A DNA stretch of 64,000 nt from Gilvimarinus algae (GTDB lineage: Bacteria; Pseudomonadota; Gammaproteobacteria; Pseudomonadales; Cellvibrionaceae): contig NZ_JAULRT010000059.1 in the NCBI RefSeq assembly GCF_030518215.1, positions 186,001-250,000 on the forward strand. The letters run 5' to 3'. Shown here in pieces: positions 28,811-37,663 of this stretch. The notes beneath the pieces are model-generated. The model made no database searches. It was not told where the DNA came from and saw only the letters and a list, made by a program, of their open reading frames with translations. Both the position numbers and the translations under genes were made by a program. Numbering within the stretch: the stretch's first letter is position 1; the number at the start of each line of letters is the position of its first letter.

Positions 28811-29539
28811 ATGACTATCAAAACTCACTCTGTTGCAAAAACCCTTTCACTGACTTTGGCCGGTGCTCTGATGTGCTCTTCTATGGCCATGGCAGCCGGT
28901 ATGGAAAAGTCACAAGCGGAAAAAAGTGTTTACGACTCCTCGGTAAACCTACAAGCCTTCTCGCAAATTGATAAGGACGGCAGCGGCGACATTCAGTTCT
29001 CAGAGCTCAAAGACGTCTATCAAAAAGATCTGACTCAGCGTGGCTGGAGCGAAGACATGTTGATGAGCCGCTTTGACAGTGATGATAACCAGCGTCTGAA
29101 CAGCGAGGAGTACTCGGTATTTGCCCGCGAGTTGCTGCGCAGTGATCGTCTGTCCGAGGAGACTGGCGGTCTCGCCATGAATGGCGCCGAGGGTCAGCCC
29201 GGGCCAGAGCAGATCCAGCAGCGCCACTCCGGTGCAAACGATTCGCTGGCCGGCGCTGAAGGCGTGACCGAAGAGATGCTGGAAGACCGCGAGGTGGTCA
29301 ACCGCTCCGGTGACACCGTAGGCGAAGTAGAAGACGTCATGATCGAACGCGGAAAAGTCACTAACGTGGTGGTCAGCGTGGGTGGTTTCGCCAATATCGG
29401 CGATAAAGACGTTCTGGTCGACGCCCGCCAGCTGCGCCTGCAGGGGAACCAGCTGCTGTGGGATACGCCGCTTGATGAAAACATGCTGGATAACATGCCC
29501 GAGTACGATGAAGACAAGTACTCGGCAGTGATTCGTTAG
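28811..29539 (+). CDS. Exported EF-hand and PRC-barrel protein
   Basis: A 242-residue protein with a signal peptide ending MAMAAG (about residue 29). Two EF-hand loops follow, at residues 54-65 (DKDGSGDIQFSE, canonical) and 89-100 (DSDDNQRLNSEE, less canonical). A glycine/glutamine-rich linker joins them to a C-terminal PRC-barrel domain (about 160-230; DREVVNRSGDTVGEVEDVMIERGKV). PRC barrels usually bind partner proteins or RNA in the cytoplasm or sit on reaction centres; pairing with calcium loops on an exported protein is less common. It probably shares a transcript with the preceding barrel gene. Function is unknown; calcium-dependent envelope or surface interaction is a guess. Confidence 0.82.
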   Translation: MTIKTHSVAKTLSLTLAGALMCSSMAMAAGMEKSQAEKSVYDSSVNLQAFSQIDKDGSGDIQFSELKDVYQKDLTQRGWSEDMLMSRFDSDDNQRLNSEEYSVFARELLRSDRLSEETGGLAMNGAEGQPGPEQIQQRHSGANDSLAGAEGVTEEMLEDREVVNRSGDTVGEVEDVMIERGKVTNVVVSVGGFANIGDKDVLVDARQLRLQGNQLLWDTPLDENMLDNMPEYDEDKYSAVIR

Positions 29540-29645
29540 TCTCAGACCTGCTACCGGGAGTGCCTGTGGTGCTCCCGGAGTACTGGCCAGCGCTTTTATC
29601 CAACACCAGTCAGACAGGGCCGGCACATTGCGCTAAAATCCGGTC

Positions 29646-32315
29646 ATGCTCAATTACATTGAAAAACTCCTGCGACCTACCTCTGTTGCCGTGATCGGCG
29701 CGTCCAACCGTGCCAACCGCCCCGGCAACGCCGTTATGCGCAACTTATTGCAAGCCTCTTTTGCCGGCCCGATTATGCCGGTGAACCCCAAATACAAAGC
29801 CATTAACGGCGTTCTCGCCTACGCCTCCATTGCCGATCTGCCCGAGGTGCCGGATCTGGCGATTATCTGCACCCGCGGTGATCGCGTCCCTGACATAGTC
29901 GATCAGCTGGGAGAGCGCGGTTGTCGCAATGCGATCGTGATCGCTGCGGGGCTTCGCGTACTACCGGGCGAGCAGGGCAGTGTGCAGGAGGCTATGCTCG
30001 CCGCCGCAAGGAAGTGGCAAATGCACATTCTTGGTCCCAACAGTCTGGGTTTGATGGTGCCGGGCATTGGTCTGAACGCCAGTTACGCCCACACGGGGGC
30101 ACAGCAGGGAAAAATCGCCTTCATCAGCCAGTCTTCGGCGGTGTGTACCACCATTCTGGATTGGGCTGAGCGGCGTAAAATTGGTTTTTCTCATTTTATT
30201 GCCTTGGGCGATGCCGCCGACATCAGCTACGCAGAGCTGCTGGATTATCTGGGTCAGGACAGCAAGACCTCCGCTATTTTGCTCTACGTGGAAAATATTC
30301 GCCGCGGCCGCCTGTTTATGTCCGCCGCTCGCGCCGCCTCAGTGAACAAGCCCATACTGGTGATCAAAACCGGACACACCCTGGAGAGCCTGGAGGCTGC
30401 CGCACAGGTCACCCGCGACGAAATCGGTGCCGATGGTGTTTACGACGCCGCTTTTCGTCGAGCCGGTATGCTGCGTGTGGGCGAGCTTCGAGAGTTGTTT
30501 GCGGCTGTGGAAACGCTCGCCCACGGTAAGCCCATCAAGGGCGAGCGCCTCACGGTGCTCACCAACGGTGTTGGCCCATCGCTGATGGCGGTTGACACAC
30601 TGCTTAGTAACGGAGGCCGGCTGGAGGCGCTCAGTGACGCCACCTTGGAAAAATTGCGGGCGATAGTGCCGGTGGGTGGCCACTTGGGTAATCCCATTAA
30701 TTTGCTGGGAGACGCCTCGCCCGAGCTGTATCAAAGCGCGCTCGATGTATTGCTCGAGGCGCCTGAGGTGGACAACCTGTTGGTGTTGCATTGCCCCTCG
30801 GCGCTGGTGGCTGGTGATGTCTATGCGGCGAAAGTCATTCAGGCGATCAAGCGCAAGCCCGGGCGGATTCCTAATGTGCTCGTGGCCTGGATGGGCGAGA
30901 ATGCCTCGGTGGCGGCACGCGAGCGTTTCTCAAAAGCGGGTATTGCCTCTTTTCGCACGCCCGAAGGCGCGGTCGGCGCCTTTATGCATATGGTGCAGTA
31001 CCGCCGCAACCAAAAGCTGCTGCTGGAAACCCCCGAGTCTATTCCGGCTGAGATCGCGCACAACTATCCCGCTGCCCAACAGGTACTTGTCGAGGCGCGC
31101 GCGGCTGGAGCGAGCCAGTTGGACACCCTCGCCGCCGTCGATCTCTTGACCGCCTATGGCATCAATACTGTGCCCACGCTGACCGTGCGCAATGGCGAGG
31201 AGGCGGCCGAGCAAGCCGAGCAACTGGGCTTTCCCGTTGCATTGAAAATTAATTCGCCGGATATTCTGCACAAGTCCGAAGTCGGTGGCGTGGTGTTGAA
31301 CCTGCACTCAGCCGACGAGGTACGTCTCACCGCCAACAACATGCTTGAGCGCGTGGCTGGCACTTTTCCCAAAGCTCGGGTCCAGGGCTTTACCCTGCAG
31401 CACATGGCCAGGCGCGCTGGCGCCCATGAGTTGCGTATCGCGGTGAAAAACGATCCGGTGTTTGGCCCGGTGATCTTGCTGGGTGAGGGCGGCAGCGAGC
31501 TGGATACCGAGCGCCACGCGGTGGTCGCTCTGCCGCCACTGAATATGGCACTGGCGCGTTATCTGATTATTCAAGCGCTGGCCGAGGGCAAGATTCGCGA
31601 TCGCCACTTGCAGCAGCCTCTGGATCGCCATGCGCTGAGCGTGCTGCTCACCCAGGTTAATCAGATTATTATCGATAACCCCGAGATTCACGAGCTGGAC
31701 ATTAATCCGGTACTCGCCTCGGGGCGTGAGCTGACGGTGCTGGATATCAGCGTCAAACTCGGCGACCCCGCGCAGCGGCATTTGGTGATCCGGCCCTACC
31801 CCAAGGAGCTGGAAGAAACCTGTGAACTCACCTCGGGAAGGTCCGTGTTGCTGCGCCCGATTCGCCCGGAAGACGAGGCTACCCACCGTGAGTTTGACCG
31901 CAAGCTGTCGGACGACGACCGCTACAACCGCTATTTTGCTGAGTTGCCCAAGCTCGGTCATGAACAGCTGGCGCGGCAGACGCAAATCGACTACGACCGG
32001 GAAATGGCTTTTATCGCCAGTGCCGTGAAAAGCGATGGCGGCCAGGAAACCCTGGGCGTTGTGCGCGTATTGCTCAACCCGGAAAACACCGAAGGCGAAT
32101 TCGCCGTTATTGTCCGCTCGGACATGAAAGGCCAGGGGCTGGGAAAACGTCTGCTGCAAAAAATGCTCGACTACTGTGCCGCCTGCGGAGTGCAGTGCAT
32201 TACTGGTGAAACCATGCTGCAAAACCACGGTATGGCAGGCTTGGCGCGATCCCTCGGGTTTGTGGTCAAGCGGAATATAGATGAGGGGATTATTAGCATG
32301 CGCTATGAATTTTAA
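29646..32315 (+). CDS. patZ: PatZ-type protein lysine acetyltransferase (acyl-CoA synthetase-like plus GNAT)
   Basis: An 889-residue protein with the domain order of E. coli PatZ (886 residues): a CoA-binding Rossmann domain (about 10-130; SVAVIGASNRANRPGNAVMRN), two succinyl-CoA-synthetase-like flavodoxin domains (about 150-460), an ATP-grasp domain (about 490-710; FPVALKINSPDILHKSEVGGV), and a C-terminal GNAT acetyltransferase (about 725-889; VIVRSDMKGQGLGKRLLQKM as the acetyl-CoA loop). It acetylates lysines of metabolic enzymes such as acetyl-CoA synthetase. The synthetase part normally lacks the catalytic histidine and acts as a sensor. An HDAC-family gene sits about 2.3 kb downstream, but no direct link is shown. 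Confidence 0.93.
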   Translation: MLNYIEKLLRPTSVAVIGASNRANRPGNAVMRNLLQASFAGPIMPVNPKYKAINGVLAYASIADLPEVPDLAIICTRGDRVPDIVDQLGERGCRNAIVIAAGLRVLPGEQGSVQEAMLAAARKWQMHILGPNSLGLMVPGIGLNASYAHTGAQQGKIAFISQSSAVCTTILDWAERRKIGFSHFIALGDAADISYAELLDYLGQDSKTSAILLYVENIRRGRLFMSAARAASVNKPILVIKTGHTLESLEAAAQVTRDEIGADGVYDAAFRRAGMLRVGELRELFAAVETLAHGKPIKGERLTVLTNGVGPSLMAVDTLLSNGGRLEALSDATLEKLRAIVPVGGHLGNPINLLGDASPELYQSALDVLLEAPEVDNLLVLHCPSALVAGDVYAAKVIQAIKRKPGRIPNVLVAWMGENASVAARERFSKAGIASFRTPEGAVGAFMHMVQYRRNQKLLLETPESIPAEIAHNYPAAQQVLVEARAAGASQLDTLAAVDLLTAYGINTVPTLTVRNGEEAAEQAEQLGFPVALKINSPDILHKSEVGGVVLNLHSADEVRLTANNMLERVAGTFPKARVQGFTLQHMARRAGAHELRIAVKNDPVFGPVILLGEGGSELDTERHAVVALPPLNMALARYLIIQALAEGKIRDRHLQQPLDRHALSVLLTQVNQIIIDNPEIHELDINPVLASGRELTVLDISVKLGDPAQRHLVIRPYPKELEETCELTSGRSVLLRPIRPEDEATHREFDRKLSDDDRYNRYFAELPKLGHEQLARQTQIDYDREMAFIASAVKSDGGQETLGVVRVLLNPENTEGEFAVIVRSDMKGQGLGKRLLQKMLDYCAACGVQCITGETMLQNHGMAGLARSLGFVVKRNIDEGIISMRYEF

Positions 32316-32318
32316 GAC

Positions 32319-32590
32319 CTAGGGAACCTCTGATTAAGTCCTTGCGGCCTCTGGCTTTCAGGTTTTTTTGCTGGCAAGGCGCGCAATCGAGTCGGGCTGG
32401 TTGCCCGGCGAATGAGCGCAACGCTGTCAGCGAGAAATCCTGAAAGCCCCGAAGGGCACGGCCTGGCGCGGGCATTCTCAGCGTTGGCAATCTTGTTAAG
32501 GACGACGGCCATTAACTTCAATTGCCGCCTTGAGACTGCTCCGCGCCAGATTGCGCAGAGACCACAAGAACTTAATCAGAGGTTCCCTAG
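32319..32590. mobile_element. IS5-like MITE (non-autonomous element)
   Basis: A 272-base segment bounded by CTAG on both sides, a 4-base YTAR target duplication of the IS5 group. Its ends are inverted repeats: 21 bases identical (32319-32339 and 32570-32590), extending to about 36 with three mismatches. The end sequence GGGAACCTCTGATTAAGT looks like an IS5-group terminus. Inside are further stem pairs (GGCTTTCAGG 32353-32362 with CCTGAAAGCC 32439-32448; CAACGCTG with CAGCGTTG), so the transcript would fold strongly. It has no transposase frame. It lies just past the patZ stop. Confidence 0.82.
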
Positions 32591-32899
32591 GGCGTATGCG
32601 TGTCCTCTAAGGCGGATTCTCCAAAAGTCCCCAGCCTATACCTCGCTCCACCGATTTATCGGCTATAGTGTGAACAGGCCAATGAGAAAGGTTGATGATA
32701 ATAACCACGCTTTCTGCTTGGCTTACGGATTGCTACTGATCTGCGCACCCAGTGCAGTGTAAAAAAGGATGTTATCGGCGAAAAGCCGCCCTTTTTCATC
32801 GCTGTTACTGGTTTGCCGGATCTGTGAGTTGCATTGCGTTTGTAACATTGTCTGTACCTGCTATTTGAGGTGCATCGGGATTATTGCCAAGGAGGTTTT
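32591..32899. other. Intergenic region before the cytochrome-like gene
   Basis: 309 bases without a convincing gene. A G/C hairpin-like GGCGAAAAGCCGCCCTTTTT near 32775-32795 might be a weak terminator. AGGAGG lies just before the next ATG. No promoter could be assigned confidently. Confidence 0.4.
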
Positions 32900-34153
32900 A
32901 TGACATTCCATGTGTTTTCGTTTGCTCGCCCCTCTCTACATCAATCTTTTTTGGGTCTTATTGTGCTGACCGTGAGTGTGCTCTCGTCAAGCTTATGGGC
33001 AAGTACTACGCCGCCAGACTCTCCACAGTGTAAGACAGACAAAAATATTCCCAATAAGGCCATGCATTGTCCGGATCAGTTTGCCTGGGAGGTGTTTATC
33101 AAGCTCAACCAGCCTCGGGATGGCCTGCCGAGTTGGCACAGCTTTGCCACAGACCAAGATACCTTCCCGCAAAAGCCCGTGCCCTCCGTGTGCAGCACCA
33201 GCAAGGCGAGCCCGGACTACTGCCCCGCGTGGCCAAAAGCCGGGCGCTTGCTGCCGATTGAACAGCAGGGGCCGAGCAAGAGCCATCATGCCCCCATCGA
33301 CTCCGTGCTAGATCCATTCCTCACCAATGTGGAGTTGGTGCAGCGCAATAAAGCGTCGTTTGATTACATCGTGAATAACAACCTCTGGTATCAGCAGGGG
33401 CTGGCCAAAGCCTTTTCCACGGATTTTGATGTGGACTTCCCGGTAGAAGCCATTGAGATCAAAACCAACTGGGTGGATCTTGCGCAAATCGACAAGGTCC
33501 AGCGCGACACCTTTCATACGGTTAAGTACGACGGCAAGCAGTGGGGGCTGGTGGCAATGCACATTACCACCAAGGATTTACCCCAGTGGTTCTGGGCGAC
33601 CTTTGAGCATGTGTCCAACCCCGGGCGCTGCGATTGGTTGGGCTGTCGCGATTCGTTTGGGGTAACACCTGCCGTGACCCAGGCGAAAAAGCCACTCTAC
33701 GGTTATTACCAAGCAGAGAGTATTAACCCGGCGCTGGCCAATATGATGGAGTCCGTTGACCCGGTATTTCGCAACTACCGCCTGAAGGGGAGCCAGGTGG
33801 ATTTTGTCGATGACACCGGCACGCCGACCTTGCTTGGTAATTCGGTGACCGAATTTGGCTTTATTCAAAATTCCTCGTGCATGACGTGCCATGCACGCGC
33901 CACTGTGAACTGGCAGGGGCAAAACGGGCTCGGCGGCTTTGGTAACACCCCCGGTGGCCAGGCGACGGATGGTCTGCCCACGGCGGGTATCAGCGCGCCG
34001 CAGCAGAGCTTCTCGGGCGCGCCGGATCCGCGCTGGTACACCGGTGCCTCGGGCAATCAGCAACTGCACACTATGGATTTTCTCTGGGCTATGCCGTTTC
34101 AGGCGCAGTCGGCCTATGACAGCATTAAAGAAGCCAAGGCGAAGTCGCCTTAA
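32900..34153 (+). CDS. Exported monohaem c-type cytochrome-like protein of unknown function
   Basis: I do not recognise a named family. The 417-residue product has a signal peptide (about residues 1-34, ending SLWAS) and one haem c attachment motif, Cys327-Met-Thr-Cys330-His331, far toward the C-terminus. It also has several other cysteines that could form disulfides (CKTDKN, MHCPDQF, VCSTSK, DYCPAW, GRCDWLGCRD). It is rich in Trp, Phe and Gly, suggesting a compact periplasmic or surface domain of about 290 residues ahead of the haem site. The ATG has AGGAGG upstream. It stands alone on its strand beside a MITE. An electron-transfer or sensor role is possible but unsupported. Confidence 0.65.
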   Translation: MTFHVFSFARPSLHQSFLGLIVLTVSVLSSSLWASTTPPDSPQCKTDKNIPNKAMHCPDQFAWEVFIKLNQPRDGLPSWHSFATDQDTFPQKPVPSVCSTSKASPDYCPAWPKAGRLLPIEQQGPSKSHHAPIDSVLDPFLTNVELVQRNKASFDYIVNNNLWYQQGLAKAFSTDFDVDFPVEAIEIKTNWVDLAQIDKVQRDTFHTVKYDGKQWGLVAMHITTKDLPQWFWATFEHVSNPGRCDWLGCRDSFGVTPAVTQAKKPLYGYYQAESINPALANMMESVDPVFRNYRLKGSQVDFVDDTGTPTLLGNSVTEFGFIQNSSCMTCHARATVNWQGQNGLGGFGNTPGGQATDGLPTAGISAPQQSFSGAPDPRWYTGASGNQQLHTMDFLWAMPFQAQSAYDSIKEAKAKSP

Positions 34154-34194
34154 GCACCCATAGGCGCAGCCGGGAGATAGTTGCGCCTGTTGGT

Positions 34195-34578
34195 CTATGG
34201 CTTGTTAAGCCACTTTAATGCTTGTTCATCGCTGAGCTCGGGGCCGGTGTAAACTTTTGCCTTAAACGCGCCTGCGCCCAGAGCCAGCTCTTTGAATACT
34301 CTTTGTTCAATTTCAGACAGACCACCCTCTAGGGTTTCCAGCGGCTGAATCAATACCTGCACGCTTTTTTTAATCCAGCCCGTCGTTCGAGCGGCCTGCA
34401 CAAGGGCTCTGAGCTCGGGCTCTGCATTGGAAAATGTACCCACCAACAGGCGCTGAGTGGAAAATGCGTTTGTAGCATTTTGGGTTTTCCAGGGCGTATT
34501 GGCTGAGAGGTTTTTAACGGAAAACTGATTTTTCCGGACTTTTACGTAGAGGCTTTCGGTAAACAGTTTTTTGAGCAT
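34195..34578 (-). CDS. Small conserved-looking protein of unknown function
   Basis: A 127-residue protein beginning MLKKLFTESLYVKVRKNQF. The first 60 residues (YVKVRKNQFSVKNLSANTPW, then RLLVGTFSNAEPELRALV) recall small gammaproteobacterial proteins sometimes annotated as MreB-like or, wrongly, pyrroline-carboxylate dehydrogenase. I cannot confirm this. The central segment (KKSVQVLIQPLETLEGGLSEIE) resembles the MreB/FtsA-type fold. It lies 51 bases after the HDAC-family gene on the same strand and may be the last gene of that transcript. Confidence 0.55.
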   Translation of the reverse strand: MLKKLFTESLYVKVRKNQFSVKNLSANTPWKTQNATNAFSTQRLLVGTFSNAEPELRALVQAARTTGWIKKSVQVLIQPLETLEGGLSEIEQRVFKELALGAGAFKAKVYTGPELSDEQALKWLNKP

Positions 34579-34629
34579 TCAATCAGTGCCTGTGGGGCTC
34601 CGCCATAAGCGCAGTTTGACAGAAGTTTC

Positions 34630-35556
34630 CTAGAGCTTGCCCAGTGCCTTGATGTGCGCCACAGCACTGCGCCCAAGCGAGGGAAGATCATAGCCGCCCT
34701 CAAGCATAGAGACAATGCCGAGGCACTGCTCGTGGTCATCCATGTAACCGCGCAGTTGTTCTGTGACCCACTGATAATCTTGCTCGACCAGGCCAATAGA
34801 CGACATGTCGTCCAGCAGGTGCGCGTCAAAGCCGGCGGAGATAAATAGCATCTCGGGGGCAAAGGCTTCCAGCGCAGGTAGCCAGTGCTCGGTGACCGCG
34901 TCGCGAAACTCCTCGCCTTTGGCCGTGGCGGCAAGCGGGGCGTTGATGATATGCTCACGGCCGGTTTGGTAGGGGGTGCCCGGATAAAAAGGGTGCTGGA
35001 AAGTTGAGCAAAACAGCACGCGCGGTTCGTCAAAAAAAATATCTTGAGTGCCGTTACCGTGATGCACATCAAAATCCAGTATGGCAACGCGCTTAAGATG
35101 TTGCGTATCCAGCGCATGACGTGCGGCAACAGCAATATTGTTGTAAAAACAAAAACCCATGGCTCGGGCGCGCTCGGCGTGATGGCCAGGCGGGCGAACG
35201 TTACAAAATGCGGTTTTGATTTTGCCTGCCATGATCAGGTCTACGGCCTGGGCGCCAGCGCCGGCGGCGTGGCGGGCCGCTTGCAAAGTGCCGGGGCTCA
35301 TCCAGACATCGTCGCGCAAAAGGCGCACGCCCTTTGCCGGAGCAAGGCCCTCCAAGCTCTCCAGATAATTGGCCTCGTGCACGGCGCGTAGCTGTTTATC
35401 GTTTGCGGGGATGGCGTCGTATTCGCTGATCACAAACTCCAGGCCGCTGGCGATAAGCTGGTTGTGAATAGCATCGAGCCGCTCGGGGCACTCGGGGTGT
35501 CCCTCGGGCGAGAGGTGTTGCGCGCAGCTCGGGTGGCTGATGATCACGACAGACAT
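34630..35556 (-). CDS. Histone-deacetylase-superfamily amidohydrolase
   Basis: A 308-residue class II HDAC-type zinc enzyme. Visible residues are the paired histidines in RPPGHHAERARAMGFC, the zinc site DFDVHHGNGT (Asp-x-His) and SAGFDAH (second Asp). The LEGGYDL loop near the C-terminus carries the place of the catalytic Tyr. Such bacterial enzymes remove acetyl or acyl groups from polyamines, lysines or small amides. It follows nagX by only 27 bases and probably belongs to the nagA-nagB-nagX transcript, which hints at an N-acetyl substrate. AcuC-like protein deacetylation, opposing PatZ, is the alternative. No signal peptide, so cytosolic. Confidence 0.88.
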   Translation of the reverse strand: MSVVIISHPSCAQHLSPEGHPECPERLDAIHNQLIASGLEFVISEYDAIPANDKQLRAVHEANYLESLEGLAPAKGVRLLRDDVWMSPGTLQAARHAAGAGAQAVDLIMAGKIKTAFCNVRPPGHHAERARAMGFCFYNNIAVAARHALDTQHLKRVAILDFDVHHGNGTQDIFFDEPRVLFCSTFQHPFYPGTPYQTGREHIINAPLAATAKGEEFRDAVTEHWLPALEAFAPEMLFISAGFDAHLLDDMSSIGLVEQDYQWVTEQLRGYMDDHEQCLGIVSMLEGGYDLPSLGRSAVAHIKALGKL

Positions 35557-35583
35557 AAGGGCAGTTATCGCGTAAAAGGCGGA

Positions 35584-36789
35584 TTAGAGTTTGAGCTTGA
35601 CGCCCATTTTACTCACAAGTGCGCCTATCCACATAATCACCACGGAAAATGCCAGCGACCAGGCGATACCGGCTGCGCCGGCGTCAAACAGCTGCGGGCG
35701 ATAGCTGAGGCCCGCAAGGCCAAAGGCGGCAATAAGAATGTAGGGGATGATATACACCAGCAGTGGGTTGGCCGCAGCTGGGGCGAAAAACTGACACCAG
35801 CGGGTATGGCCACGTACGTCCACCCAGTAATAGGTGACGGCAAAAATCAGAGAGCAGAAAAACACGCTAAATAGCCCCCAGCTGGGAGTTGCCCAGATTT
35901 TGGATATGGGCGATACCTGCCAGCACAGCAGCGCAAGCACGCCACTCAAGGCCACAAACAATGTCGCATTGCGGGCTTTATTGCCTGCGAGAGTGTCGTT
36001 GTAGAACACCGTGGACAGCGCGCAGCCTGCCAGCACTATGGCGGCATGAGTGTTATTGCGGTTGTTCTCAATCAGAACTGCCAACGCTGAGCCGCTGTCG
36101 GCCTGCAGGGAGTCGAACGCGAAAAACAGCCCCAATAGAGCGGCGGCGGCCAGTAGCAGAAATGCGAGATGGCCGTAGGCGTGGCTCACCTTGAGGGCCA
36201 GCAAGTAGACAATACAGGCCATCAGGTAGGCCCAGCCAATCAGCCCGAGAATGCCCCACCACTGGGTTGTCATACCCTGGCCGCTGTTGCCCCGGTAAAG
36301 GTACCAGAGCACCAGCAGCAAGGTAGCCCCCACGAGCTTGGGCGCCAGTGTCGCGGCCCTGGGCCAGTGTTTTGGGTAGTGACACCAAATCAGCAACACG
36401 GCGGCGTACATCAGCAGCACCCACAAGTGAATGGGTAGCACCATAGCCGATTCATCGTACCCGCCGATGGTGTTGACCATAAACACCCCGATGATGATCA
36501 GGCTCAGGCTGCGAATCAGCACGTGTCCGAAAATCTGGCGCAGGTCCTCGCCTTTTTTTAAGCGTGCGGCAGTGGCAAAGGGAACTGACATGCCGACAAT
36601 GAACAAAAAAGCGGGAAACACGAGATCGACAAAGGTCATGCCATCGACATCGGCAGCCAAATGCTTCATCCAGCCAGGAACGTTTTGCACGCCTGCCAGT
36701 TCATTGACGAAAACCATGGTGAAAATGGTAATGCCGCGAAAGACATCAATGGACAGAACGCGCCTGGCGGCGATGGCAAGCTGATTCAT
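35584..36789 (-). CDS. nagX: NagX-like multi-pass membrane protein (heparan-glucosaminide acetyltransferase-like)
   Basis: A 401-residue protein with about ten hydrophobic helices. The N-terminus RVLSIDVFRGITIFTMVFVNE and DLVFPAFLFIVGMSVPF are typical of the DUF5009/HGSNAT-like family, called NagX when found with nag genes. Mammalian relatives acetylate terminal glucosamine across a membrane using acetyl-CoA. The bacterial role is thought to lie in amino-sugar uptake or modification and is not firmly settled. It lies 70 bases after nagB, with the HDAC-family gene 27 bases further on. Confidence 0.88.
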   Translation of the reverse strand: MNQLAIAARRVLSIDVFRGITIFTMVFVNELAGVQNVPGWMKHLAADVDGMTFVDLVFPAFLFIVGMSVPFATAARLKKGEDLRQIFGHVLIRSLSLIIIGVFMVNTIGGYDESAMVLPIHLWVLLMYAAVLLIWCHYPKHWPRAATLAPKLVGATLLLVLWYLYRGNSGQGMTTQWWGILGLIGWAYLMACIVYLLALKVSHAYGHLAFLLLAAAALLGLFFAFDSLQADSGSALAVLIENNRNNTHAAIVLAGCALSTVFYNDTLAGNKARNATLFVALSGVLALLCWQVSPISKIWATPSWGLFSVFFCSLIFAVTYYWVDVRGHTRWCQFFAPAAANPLLVYIIPYILIAAFGLAGLSYRPQLFDAGAAGIAWSLAFSVVIMWIGALVSKMGVKLKL

Positions 36790-36859
36790 AAGTGGCCTGT
36801 TGTTTGTTGTTATTGTTTGCGGCGGGGGAGCAGTCCAGCCCGCCGTCTAGTGTGCTGGC

Positions 36860-37651
36860 TTAGCGGGCGAGCTTATCTTCGAGTTTTTGGTTTTCCTGCT
36901 CGATGTGCTTAAAGAACTCGGGATCGCTAAGCTCGCTGGCAGCGGCTTCATCGATGATAAGCACCGCGTCTTTGTGCATTTGTAGCGCCGATGCAGGACA
37001 CGCCGCGGTGAGCGGGCCTTCAACTGTGGCTTTGATAGCCTCGGCTTTGGATTCGCCGGTGGCCAGCAGCACGACTTTTTTTGACTCTAAAATCGTCCCT
37101 ATGCCCATGGTAATAGACAAGTGTGGCTGGTACTCACCCTCGGCAAAAAAGCGGGCGTTGTCGTCAATAGTGGCTTTGGTCAAGGTTTTAACACGAGTGC
37201 GAGAGGCCAGCGAGCTGGAAGGCTCATTAAAACCAATGTGGCCATTGCGGCCGATGCCCAGCAGCTGGATGTCGATACCACCGGCGTCGCTGATGGCCTG
37301 TTCATAGACCTGGCAGGCGGCTACCGGGTCCTCGGCGTTTCCCGGTGGCACCTGAGTCTGGGCTTTATCAATGTCGACGTGATTGAACAGCTTGTCGTTC
37401 ATAAAGTAGCGGTAGCTTTGGGGGTGGTCGCCCTCAAGACCCAGGTATTCATCCAGGTTGAAACTCTTTACCTGTTTGAAACTGATGTCGCCACGTTGAT
37501 TGAGCTTGATCAGCTCATTGTACAGAGCCACGGGCGTGGAGCCAGTGGCGAGACCCAGGACGGAGTCGGGCTTTTTCAGCAGTTGCTTTTTAAAAATCTC
37601 GGCGCCATAGGCGGCGACTTCGGCGGCGTCTTTCAGGATAACGACTTTCAT
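36860..37651 (-). CDS. nagB: Glucosamine-6-phosphate deaminase
   Basis: Converts glucosamine-6-phosphate to fructose-6-phosphate and ammonia, feeding GlcNAc carbon into glycolysis. The 263-residue protein has the expected length and blocks: [16 protein letters not shown] (phosphate loop), [21 protein letters not shown] with the general-base Asp, and [24 protein letters not shown] with the catalytic His and substrate loop. This is NagB, not the larger SIS-domain NagB-II. It starts 12 bases after nagA's stop, so they are one transcript. Confidence 0.97.
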   Translation of the reverse strand: MKVVILKDAAEVAAYGAEIFKKQLLKKPDSVLGLATGSTPVALYNELIKLNQRGDISFKQVKSFNLDEYLGLEGDHPQSYRYFMNDKLFNHVDIDKAQTQVPPGNAEDPVAACQVYEQAISDAGGIDIQLLGIGRNGHIGFNEPSSSLASRTRVKTLTKATIDDNARFFAEGEYQPHLSITMGIGTILESKKVVLLATGESKAEAIKATVEGPLTAACPASALQMHKDAVLIIDEAAASELSDPEFFKHIEQENQKLEDKLAR

Positions 37652-37663
37652 TAGTGCTCCGGT

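Noticed and set aside
32412-32762. 116-residue frame across the MITE
   Set aside because: Runs through the terminal repeat and into non-coding DNA; no transposase motif.
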